In this document: piece by piece, positions 1 through 5,368 of the stretch
Layout of the letters: the number at the start of each line of letters is the position of its first letter
How positions within the stretch are numbered: the first letter of the stretch is position 1
Assembly: GCA_021772695.1 (NCBI GenBank)
Contig: JAJFLL010000037.1
Location: 1-6,984 of the forward strand
DNA length: 6,984 nt
Origin: Deltaproteobacteria bacterium
GTDB taxonomy: Bacteria > UBA10199 > DSSB01
Reading direction: 5' to 3'
Program-made: the position numbers and the translations under genes
Notes under the pieces: generated by a model
Database searches by the model: none
The model's input: the letters and a program-made list of their open reading frames with translations, nothing else
Told to the model about the DNA's origin: nothing

Positions 1-1
1 A

Positions 2-259
2 ACTTCCGGCGGCGGTGTCTGTCAAGTCGCATCCACTCTCTATAATGCCGCCCTGCGCTCTGGTTTAGAAATTTTGGAACGGGTTCCCCACAGTGGTCCC
101 GTCGCATCGGTGCCCGAGGGGTGGGACGCCACCGTGGCCTACGGTGTCGCCGATTTGAAACTTCGCAACGCCCACCCCTATCCCATCAAGATCGTCTCCC
201 GACTGGTCCGGGACCAATTGGTCCTGGAAGTATGGGGACAGGAGGTCCCTCATGAATAA
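2..259 (+). CDS. VanW-family protein, C-terminal fragment (5' end outside window)
   Basis: Only the last 85 residues are present; the reading frame is open from the window edge. The fragment starts with TSGGGVCQVASTLYNAALRSGLE, the hallmark of the VanW domain (GGGxCQ, then S-T-L-Y-N-A-A). It continues with HSGPV, a 'P-x-G-x-DATVAYG' segment (residues about 38-50) and 'LKLRNAHPYPIKI', all typical of the end of VanW proteins. VanW was named from glycopeptide-resistance clusters, but its biochemical activity is not established. The invariant Cys in GGGVCQ is often suspected to be functional. The protein ends in a short beta segment and has no C-terminal anchor. Its last 8 bases overlap the next gene, so the two are translationally coupled. 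Neighbouring peptidoglycan genes suggest an envelope role, which is inference. The family call is firm; this does not imply vancomycin resistance. Confidence 0.9.
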   Translation, partial: TSGGGVCQVASTLYNAALRSGLEILERVPHSGPVASVPEGWDATVAYGVADLKLRNAHPYPIKIVSRLVRDQLVLEVWGQEVPHE

Positions 260-1268
260 AAATTTCATCGCGCTGCTTTTGTCCTTTTTGGTGCTGCTCG
301 GCACGGCTCTTTACTTTTCCAAGGCAGCCTCTACCCTGCATCCCGGTTATCTCATGGTGCTCGGCCTAACGGCTCTGGGCATTCTGTTTCAAGTCATCTA
401 TCGTTTCGCCATCGGTAGCCCGAAAGATGCCACCACTTACTCCGCCTTGGTCATGCCTACGGTGTTTCAGATCTTGCACGGCGCTCTGGCCTTCGTCTTG
501 GTGTATTATTTGTTTCAAGGCGGTTGGAAACTCAGTCTGACCTACCCCCTCGGGGTGTTTTTGAGTCTAAAGGCCATCGGCACCATTCGTTTAGATATTT
601 CTGAGCGCTGGCGCAGCTTTCTGTTGGCGGGACTCTTGGCGGTGGGCTTCGCCATTGCGCTGCGACTCGGTGAAATTCCCGGCGGCTTGTTATATGCCTT
701 GGGGCTTTTCGGTTCCAAACTGATTGGCTGGAGCTTCTTTGCCCAAGACGAAGGGCGCCAAACCCTGTGGACCCGCGCCTTGATCTTCACCGCATTGCTC
801 GCCGTGGGTCGAGGGGCCATCCAATATTATTTGGTGATGAGTAACTATGCCAACCTTGGTGTGGTGATCACTCATCCCTATACTTACGCGGCGCTGTTCG
901 CTGGCATCTTTCTTCCGGTGTGGTTTTGGCTCAATGACGAGGAGGCGCTCTTACCCAACTGGGCCACGGTGATCTTACTCGGTGTGGCCTTGCCCTTTAC
1001 GCTGGGCATTTTGATCCATGTGCGCCCTTTGGCGGGATTCTTACTGGGACTGGTCAGTTCGGGCTTTATCGTGGGGATGATCTTGGCCCCGTCGTGGGCC
1101 ATGGTAGTGGCCGCCTATCTGGCCTTGGCCACCTCGGTATTCGCCTTACCCTTATTTCAAACCTGGGCCAATTGGAGCCGTAACCTTCGGCTGATCCTTG
1201 TGGCCGGCCTATTCTTGTGCGTGGCATTGATCTTCTTGAGTCGGCAGGCCATGTATCGTCGATCATGA
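252..1268 (+). CDS. Polytopic integral membrane protein of unknown function
   Basis: A 338-residue, extremely hydrophobic protein with about 11-12 predicted membrane segments, for instance near residues 4-22, 33-53, 66-88, 121-139, 174-196, 201-226, 237-257, 260-281, 282-303 and 313-330. The ATG is well supported: AGGAGGT lies 5 bases upstream (240-246), inside the end of the VanW gene, which it overlaps by 8 bases. I do not recognise the family. It sits just before a transpeptidase, so I looked for SEDS (FtsW/RodA) or MurJ-like signatures and saw none. Polar or charged residues inside or near membrane segments include R187 in 'LAVGRGAIQYY', H208 in 'VITHPYTY', and H256/R258 in 'LIHVRP'. These could mark a functional pore or active site. 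It may be an envelope precursor transporter, polymerase or membrane partner of the adjacent enzymes; none of these is shown. The gene ends in an ATGA overlap with the next one. Confidence 0.85.
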   Translation: MNKNFIALLLSFLVLLGTALYFSKAASTLHPGYLMVLGLTALGILFQVIYRFAIGSPKDATTYSALVMPTVFQILHGALAFVLVYYLFQGGWKLSLTYPLGVFLSLKAIGTIRLDISERWRSFLLAGLLAVGFAIALRLGEIPGGLLYALGLFGSKLIGWSFFAQDEGRQTLWTRALIFTALLAVGRGAIQYYLVMSNYANLGVVITHPYTYAALFAGIFLPVWFWLNDEEALLPNWATVILLGVALPFTLGILIHVRPLAGFLLGLVSSGFIVGMILAPSWAMVVAAYLALATSVFALPLFQTWANWSRNLRLILVAGLFLCVALIFLSRQAMYRRS

Positions 1269-2161
1269 ACGAAAATCTTAAAGGCCTAATCGCCTTTCTC
1301 ATCGTCTTCTTAGCCCTCTTAGTCATGGGTTTGATCGAGGCCTTATTGGCTTCGCCGGCACCACACCCTCCGGCCAATATAAAAATTCAACAAGCGGTTA
1401 AGACGGCCATGAAATACCGCGACGGTGTGGTGATTTTATGGGAGCGGCCCACGGGCAAGCGCTACATCTTTGGCAATAAGCGGCTTATGCAAGAAACATT
1501 CTTTCCCGGTTCCCTTTTGAAATTGGTAACGGCCCATGCTGCCCTCGATCAGGGCCTGGATCCCGCGTATCATTGTCACGGCAGGCAGAAAAGTTTTGGG
1601 GAAATGCAATTTTGTTGGACCCCCAAGGGGCACGGGGCGTTGCACTTGGTCTCAGCCTTGAGCCAATCTTGTAATTTATATTTTTATGAACTGGGACAGC
1701 GCCTAGGTTGGAAGCCCTTGGCCCAGAGCATGAAATCACTGGGGCTAATTTGGCCCAGCGGGTTTCAACCTCAGGCCAAGGCCCTGGGAGAAGCGGCCAT
1801 CGGTGAAAACCCTGCATTGCTTTTAAGCCCCGCTGAAGTGGCGCAAATGTGGGAAGCCCTATTGCAGTTAGGGCCGGCGGGGCGTTACCGCAATTTGTTT
1901 CGCGGCCTGGAAGCGGCGACCAAAACCGGGACGGCCAGCGGTTTGGCCTCCTTGAAATTTTCCACCCTTGCCAAAACGGGTACCGGTGACGCGGGCGCTG
2001 CTCCCTATAAAACCCACGGCTGGATCGTCGCGGCCACCCCGGCACAAAATCCCCAATGGGCCATGATGGTCTTTCTAAAAAACGCCCATGGGTATGGGGC
2101 ACCCACTGCCTTGGCGGCCCAAATTTTTTCAGCGGTGCTTGGGGAGGGTGCCGGTGAGTAA
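1265..2161 (+). CDS. Small penicillin-binding transpeptidase (class B PBP-like catalytic domain)
   Basis: A 298-residue protein with an N-terminal signal-anchor helix (about residues 5-28) and a periplasmic transpeptidase domain (PF00905 type). All three active-site motifs are visible: S83-L-L-K86 (acylated Ser and its Lys), S135-C-N137, and K237-T-G followed by T-G. A Cys pair, C104 and C117, flanks the segment before 'GHGALHLVSALSQSCN', as in class B PBPs of the PBP2 type. There is no room for the N-terminal dimerisation domain of normal class B PBPs (about 570-700 residues), so this is a minimal form. An earlier KTGT (220-223) lies 17 residues before the true box. The start is the ATG in the ATGA overlap: it places the anchor helix at the N-terminus, whereas the in-frame upstream GTG at 1217 adds a non-signal-like stretch. 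No strong ribosome site is seen, so expression probably depends on coupling. It likely makes peptide cross-links or acts as a carboxypeptidase/sensor at the outer face of the inner membrane. Confidence 0.88.
   Translation: MNENLKGLIAFLIVFLALLVMGLIEALLASPAPHPPANIKIQQAVKTAMKYRDGVVILWERPTGKRYIFGNKRLMQETFFPGSLLKLVTAHAALDQGLDPAYHCHGRQKSFGEMQFCWTPKGHGALHLVSALSQSCNLYFYELGQRLGWKPLAQSMKSLGLIWPSGFQPQAKALGEAAIGENPALLLSPAEVAQMWEALLQLGPAGRYRNLFRGLEAATKTGTASGLASLKFSTLAKTGTGDAGAAPYKTHGWIVAATPAQNPQWAMMVFLKNAHGYGAPTALAAQIFSAVLGEGAGE
2142..2156 (+). promoter_or_regulatory. Ribosome binding site deciding the GTG start of the SpoIID gene
   Basis: GGGAGGG (2142-2148) ends 5 bases before a GTG at 2154. This supports the GTG over the ATG at 2163, which would be 14 bases away, and over an upstream ATG at 2088, which lies deep in the previous gene and lacks a signal peptide at its N-terminus. 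Confidence 0.6.
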
Positions 2162-3140
2162 GATGTTGAGAAAGGTTTCTTGGCTATGGATCCCAGTTGC
2201 CATGACGCTGCTTGTCTCCGGGAATCTTGAGGCCAAGGATAAAAGCGTTTGGGTGAAACTCCATTCCATCAAGGCGATCACCACCGTTCATTCCACGACC
2301 CCTGAGCTTGCGACGGAATCCCTACCTTTTAAAATCAAACGAAGACAGCGAAGGGGTCGAGCCGAGACCTTGGTCCAAGTGTCCTTAGAAGTTTACGTGG
2401 CACAGGTCTTGGCCGCAGAAATTCCTGCGAATTTCCCTCTGGAAGCCCTGAAGGCCCAAGCGGTGGCCATCCGCACATTGGCCAGTCGCGAAGAGACTCC
2501 CCATCACCGTGAGGCCTTTGATTTTTGCGACAGTACCCATTGTCAGCTTTTTTCTTATCGCCGCAGCCTACCCGGTGCCATCACTACCGCAGTAGCCCAA
2601 ACCCGGGGCCACGTACTCTTCCAAAATAACCAGGCCATCCACGCCCTGTATCATTCCACCTGCGGCGGACACACCAGCGGCAACGGTGTCGTCTTTGGCG
2701 GTGAACCCTTGAGTTATTTGGCCGGGAGCGATGATGAAAAATTTTGTAGCTCCTCTCCCCATTGGAATTGGCAGGCACAGATCGACCTTAAGGAACTTGA
2801 GGCCACCTTTCCCGAAGTATCCCAACTGCGCGGCCTCAGGGTGGTTGACCAAGATGCCGGAGGCCGTGTCTTGACCTTGGAATTATTGGGGCTGCCCTCC
2901 AAAAAAATCAGCGCTCAAGATTTTCTGCTAAAAGTGGGGCAGCGCATGGGCTGGTCCACCTTGAAGAGTGCGAATTTTTCCGTGACCCAAAAAGGCCATG
3001 AACTCTGGTTTCAAGGCAAGGGTCTGGGGCACGGGGTGGGGCTCTGCCAATGGGGGGCCAAGGGTATGGCGGAGGCCGGGCAAAATTATCAGCAGATCCT
3101 CCGGCATTATTTTCCCGGAACAGGAATTCGGCGCATTTAA
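2154..3140 (+). CDS. SpoIID/LytB-domain peptidoglycan lytic transglycosylase
   Basis: A 328-residue exported protein from the GTG start: basic VSKMLRK, hydrophobic core (about 9-22), probable cleavage after LEA (27). The SpoIID domain spans about 73-328. Visible signatures are 'VLAAEIPANFPLEALKAQAV' (82-104) with the conserved catalytic-type Glu E89, H118 with C125-DST-H129-C130 matching the zinc-site pattern described for a clostridial SpoIID, 'LYHSTCGGHT' (165-174), 'GKGLGHGVGLCQWGA' (288-302), and the terminal 'ILRHYFPGT'. SpoIID enzymes cleave the glycan strands of peptidoglycan, typically after stem peptides have been removed. In non-sporulating bacteria the homologues are thought to act in wall remodelling or division. 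The gene overlaps the transpeptidase gene by 8 bases, so a cross-linking enzyme and a glycan-cleaving enzyme are made together. Family assignment is firm; exact substrate and physiological role are inference. This does not indicate sporulation. Confidence 0.93.
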   Translation: MSKMLRKVSWLWIPVAMTLLVSGNLEAKDKSVWVKLHSIKAITTVHSTTPELATESLPFKIKRRQRRGRAETLVQVSLEVYVAQVLAAEIPANFPLEALKAQAVAIRTLASREETPHHREAFDFCDSTHCQLFSYRRSLPGAITTAVAQTRGHVLFQNNQAIHALYHSTCGGHTSGNGVVFGGEPLSYLAGSDDEKFCSSSPHWNWQAQIDLKELEATFPEVSQLRGLRVVDQDAGGRVLTLELLGLPSKKISAQDFLLKVGQRMGWSTLKSANFSVTQKGHELWFQGKGLGHGVGLCQWGAKGMAEAGQNYQQILRHYFPGTGIRRI

Positions 3141-3239
3141 TCGCAACTTTAATCCCACCCCTGACCGATCATTACCCCTACCTGCGCTTAAAGGACCCTC
3201 CGCCACATTTCCGTTCTCAATGTACCTAAGGGGGGGCTC

Positions 3240-4790
3240 ATGCGAACCATTGCAATTTTCATTATATTATTGGCTATTACCGGATGTGCAGGAGGTTCTG
3301 GAACCTCCACTGGCAATCAACCCAACGCTGGGATGAGCTTTGCCATCAGTCCCAGCGGCCCTAGCCCCGTGGTGAAGGGAGAGACCCTGCAATTGGCAAC
3401 GGATCCGGTAAACTTGGCCGTGACCTGGTCGGTAGACGGTGGCGATATCCAAGGCACTATCGATGCCAACGGACTCTACCGGGCTCCCGATTCCATTCCC
3501 CTGGCCGCTAAAGTGATCGTTCGAGCCAATTCAGACAACGCGGAAGCCACGGCCACCATTCAGATTTATACCGATGAAGCCTTGCAGTTCGGAGCCCCGA
3601 GACAAGTGAGCGACACCGCCATTAATAATCTCAGCCTGCTTTCGGTGGTGCGCATCGGAATTTCCACCAGTGCTTCAGCCGATCAGCTAGGGGTTCGGTC
3701 CGGAAGTCTTTCGGTGGCCAGCGCCTGGGACAATAATAAGGATCCCAATACCAACCAACCTTTCCAACCCATGACCTCGGTCTCACAAGACCTCGGTGGC
3801 TTTCAACCGGAAATGAATTTAACGGCCGACACCAATAAAAGTCAGCGGGTCAATTGCTTGATCAACGACCAAGATCAGAATCCTGGAATCTTTTTCTCTG
3901 ATTTAGGGGGTTCGCTCTCCTTATTATTTCGCGGCAGTCGCGATCAAGGCCAGAGCTTCGAGGCACCGACTCAAGTGGTCATCCCCGCCTCCGGTCACCG
4001 GAAATATAATGCCAGTGCCAAGGTGGATTCCAACAATCGATACCATGTGGTCTTTGTGGAGTCTGTTGCCAACGCCGTTCTAAGATTCTACCAGAGCGAC
4101 GACCAAGGAAAAACTTGGCAGACCGCAAACACCATCCCAGCACCAAAGACCTTACAACTGGGCCACACCCTGCCCAATCTCAATGTCAGTGAAGACGGGC
4201 AAAAAATTCACATCTGTTATCGTGAAACCGGTGCGGTGGACGACGAGATTTATTTGATTCGCAGTTTGGATGGCGGCGCCAGCTTTGAGAGCCCCGTCAA
4301 TGTGAGTCAGGCCGCCGGCCCCGAAAAGGGCGCCTGTCGGGTGGCGAGTGGTCCGCAGGGTGAAATCTACGTTTCGTACCGCCAGGGAGAGACCGCCCAT
4401 GCATCGCCCAATGAAAACGCCGATATTCTCTTGAAGGTATCTACCGACGGCGGCGCGAGCTTTGGACTCACCAAGGCGGTGCATCCCCTGTTGACCGGCA
4501 AAGACAGCTTCTTGCCCTTCATGGCCGTGGATGCCTTGGGCCGCATCGACATGGTATGGGCCGACGACCAAGGGGCCAACGATTACTTACCCAGACGCAT
4601 TTATCATTCTCGCAGCAGCGATGGCGGTGAACATTTTACCAGTGAGCAAATCATCGTCACCCCCGATAAGGACTACGCCTTTCCCATGGGACTCGTGCAC
4701 GACGAAGCGGGCCGACTGCATCTGCAATACGCCTCTCAAATCGATGAAGGGAATTTTCCCTATCACGTCTATCACCGCATGGCCCATTGA
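3240..4790 (+). CDS. Secreted lipoprotein with bacterial Ig-like domain and Asp-box (BNR) beta-propeller
   Basis: A 516-residue protein starting with a lipoprotein signal peptide: hydrophobic 'IAIFIILLAITGC' with lipobox ITG-C16. The residue after Cys is Ala, not Asp, which by the usual Lol rule favours the outer membrane. A Gly/Ser/Thr linker (17-32) leads to an Ig-like domain (about 33-109) with the characteristic 'VTWSVDGG...GTIDANGLYRAP'. The rest is beta-rich with five Asp-boxes (SxDxGxx[F/W]) beginning at residues 233, 286, 342, 401 and 459. Their spacing of 53-59 residues suggests blades of a beta-propeller. This resembles sialidase-fold or BNR-repeat proteins, but no FRIP/YRIP arginine motif is visible, so catalytic sialidase activity is doubtful; glycan or protein binding is more likely. 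AAGGGGGGG lies 3 bases before the ATG. It follows the SpoIID gene after 99 bases without an obvious terminator, so read-through is possible. Confidence 0.88.
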   Translation: MRTIAIFIILLAITGCAGGSGTSTGNQPNAGMSFAISPSGPSPVVKGETLQLATDPVNLAVTWSVDGGDIQGTIDANGLYRAPDSIPLAAKVIVRANSDNAEATATIQIYTDEALQFGAPRQVSDTAINNLSLLSVVRIGISTSASADQLGVRSGSLSVASAWDNNKDPNTNQPFQPMTSVSQDLGGFQPEMNLTADTNKSQRVNCLINDQDQNPGIFFSDLGGSLSLLFRGSRDQGQSFEAPTQVVIPASGHRKYNASAKVDSNNRYHVVFVESVANAVLRFYQSDDQGKTWQTANTIPAPKTLQLGHTLPNLNVSEDGQKIHICYRETGAVDDEIYLIRSLDGGASFESPVNVSQAAGPEKGACRVASGPQGEIYVSYRQGETAHASPNENADILLKVSTDGGASFGLTKAVHPLLTGKDSFLPFMAVDALGRIDMVWADDQGANDYLPRRIYHSRSSDGGEHFTSEQIIVTPDKDYAFPMGLVHDEAGRLHLQYASQIDEGNFPYHVYHRMAH

Positions 4791-4821
4791 GCCCTAAGGG
4801 GCTCTTAAGGCTATTTTTATT
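4790..4821 (+). terminator. Rho-independent terminator after the lipoprotein gene
   Basis: AGCCCTAAG (4790-4798) pairs with CTTAAGGCT (4804-4812) in a 9-position stem with one C-A mismatch and a 5-base loop. It is followed directly by ATTTTTATT. The stem begins at the last base of the stop codon. An alternative shorter stem, GAGCCC/GGGCTC (4789-4794 with 4799-4804), is perfect but lies 9 bases from the T-run. It would end the left transcription unit. Confidence 0.75.
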
Positions 4822-4882
4822 AAAATAAATATTTCAATATTAAAAATAAAGATAGTCGTTTCCCCGCAGAGCTATGAAGACT

Positions 4883-4937
4883 TTGGCCCACCTCGTTTTC
4901 AATGGCCCAGGACTCCGATGTGCCGAAAACAGGCCAA
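4883..4937 (+). other. Possible nested RNA stem-loop in the spacer
   Basis: TTGGCC (4883-4888) can pair with GGCCAA (4932-4937), and inside it GTTTTC (4895-4900) can pair with GAAAAC (4925-4930). The two stems are nested with a 6-base/1-base internal loop and a 24-base apical loop. It lies in the GC-richer patch of an otherwise AT-rich spacer. It could be part of a small RNA or just chance; no promoter or terminator frames it clearly. Confidence 0.25.
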
Positions 4938-4953
4938 GCCGCCCCAGAGAAGT

Positions 4954-4963
4954 TGGTCGACCA
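4954..4963. repeat. 10-base perfect palindrome TGGTCGACCA
   Basis: TGGTCGACCA is self-complementary over 10 bases. It is of a size that could bind a dimeric regulator, but it lies over 300 bases upstream of the predicted promoter and is a single copy, so function is unproven. Confidence 0.3.
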
Positions 4964-4976
4964 GTCAGTCCTCCTG

Positions 4977-5080
4977 TGTTGACAAGATTAATAAAAATTA
5001 TGAAGTTTCAAATACTAACTCAAGGGAAAGAATAAATATTTAGTCCAGCATCGAAGTGTTCTCGGCAAAATCTGTCAACA
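4977..5080. repeat. Inverted repeat TGTTGACA(A)GATT, arms 79 bases apart
   Basis: The left arm TGTTGACAAGATT (4977-4989) recurs on the opposite strand as TGTTGACAGATT (complement of 5069-5080), differing by one inserted A. Flanks do not match beyond the arms and no target-site duplication is evident, so this is not a clear mobile element. It could be a pair of regulator sites. Confidence 0.35.
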
Positions 5081-5099
5081 TTTATTAAAGTGTTCACGG
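5054..5099. repeat. Direct repeat AAGTGTTC-N-CGG, two copies 34 bases apart
   Basis: AAGTGTTCTCGG (5054-5065) and AAGTGTTCACGG (5088-5099) match at 11 of 12 bases. They lie 175-220 bases upstream of the predicted promoter of the ATP-grasp gene. A looser pair, CGGTGTTTCCAA (5135-5146) and CGGTGTCTTTCCAA (5218-5231), lies between them and the promoter. These may be operator half-sites, but this is not shown. Confidence 0.35.
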
Positions 5100-5273
5100 A
5101 GCTAATATCCATTTTCTACCCTCTTAAAATTACCCGGTGTTTCCAAACTAAAAATAATCCAATCAACCAATAAATTATTTTTACAAAAAATATTTTGAGT
5201 GCTCAACCCTAGTGGAACGGTGTCTTTCCAACCCCTGCCGATCTTCTTTTCCGGTAAACGGGAAGAAAATGCA

Positions 5274-5303
5274 TTGCCATTTTGAAATCAATTAGACTAA
5301 AAT
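5274..5303 (+). promoter_or_regulatory. Predicted sigma-70 promoter for the ATP-grasp/oxidase genes
   Basis: TTGCCA (5274-5279, 5/6 to the -35 consensus), an 18-base spacer and TAAAAT (5298-5303, 5/6 to the -10 consensus). Transcription would begin near 5310 and give a leader of about 60 bases before the first coding region. It is the best -35/-10 pair that I found in this spacer. Confidence 0.45.
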
Positions 5304-5306
5304 TCT

Positions 5307-5333
5307 TCTCCCACTACTACAGTCACCGGGAGA
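5307..5333 (+). promoter_or_regulatory. Potential leader stem TCTCCC/GGGAGA
   Basis: TCTCCC (5307-5312) can pair with GGGAGA (5328-5333) around a 15-base loop at the predicted transcript start. AGACTAA occurs both just before (5294-5300) and at the end (5331-5337) of this element. If transcription begins at or before 5307, this would be a 5'-end hairpin. Confidence 0.25.
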
Positions 5334-5345
5334 CTAATTTGCGAA

Positions 5346-5360
5346 GGAACTAAAAGTTCC
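5346..5360 (+). promoter_or_regulatory. Leader hairpin GGAACT-AAA-AGTTCC upstream of the ATP-grasp start
   Basis: GGAACT (5346-5351) and AGTTCC (5355-5360) form a perfect 6-base stem with a 3-base loop. The left arm contains most of AAGGA, the only Shine-Dalgarno-like sequence before the TTG at 5369, and would hide it. The stem ends 8 bases before that TTG. A role in controlling translation is inference. Confidence 0.35.
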
Positions 5361-5368
5361 TCATCGTA

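Larger units (their letters stand above)
4822..5368. other. AT-rich intergenic region without a convincing gene
   Basis: About 550 bases between the terminator and the ATP-grasp gene. Most is AT-rich: 5101-5160 has 20 G/C of 60, against 38 of 60 at 2641-2700 in the left operon. A GC-richer patch (about 4857-4980) sits inside it. Stop codons are frequent, and the longest + strand frame with an ATG is 53 codons (4874-5035) with no ribosome site. It holds short repeats, possible RNA stems and a promoter, listed separately. I see no tRNA, rRNA, transposase remnant or CRISPR repeat. Confidence 0.7.

Noticed and set aside
2..259. Vancomycin-resistance determinant
   Set aside because: VanW domains are widespread outside resistance clusters, and no vanH, vanA or vanX type gene is present here.
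252..1268. SEDS (RodA/FtsW) or MurJ identity for the membrane protein
   Set aside because: Suggested by the PBP neighbour, but none of the conserved loop motifs of these families is visible.
1485..2102. 205-codon minus-strand open frame
   Set aside because: Lies wholly opposite the transpeptidase gene, whose motifs are clear; the translated product is low-complexity and unlike a protein family.
3141..3239. Promoter or terminator between the SpoIID and lipoprotein genes
   Set aside because: No stem with a T-run and no convincing -35/-10 pair; a TTTAATC direct repeat (3136-3142, 3148-3154) is too short to mean anything.
3240..4790. Active sialidase
   Set aside because: Asp-boxes are structural and occur in many propellers; no FRIP-type motif is seen.
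4844..4990. Minus-strand open frame with AGGAGG at 4970-4975
   Set aside because: No ATG, GTG or TTG follows at a suitable distance; only CTG, too close to the AGGAGG.
4979..5004. Perfect -35 box TTGACA in the spacer
   Set aside because: The nearest -10-like hexamer (TATGAA, 4999-5004) is only 14 bases away and no better one sits at 16-18 bases. It is also one arm of the inverted repeat.
5269..5295. Eight-codon leader peptide (ATG CAT TGC CAT ... TAG) after GGGAAG
   Set aside because: It overlaps the predicted -35 box, so it would not be on the transcript; too short and without regulatory codon runs.
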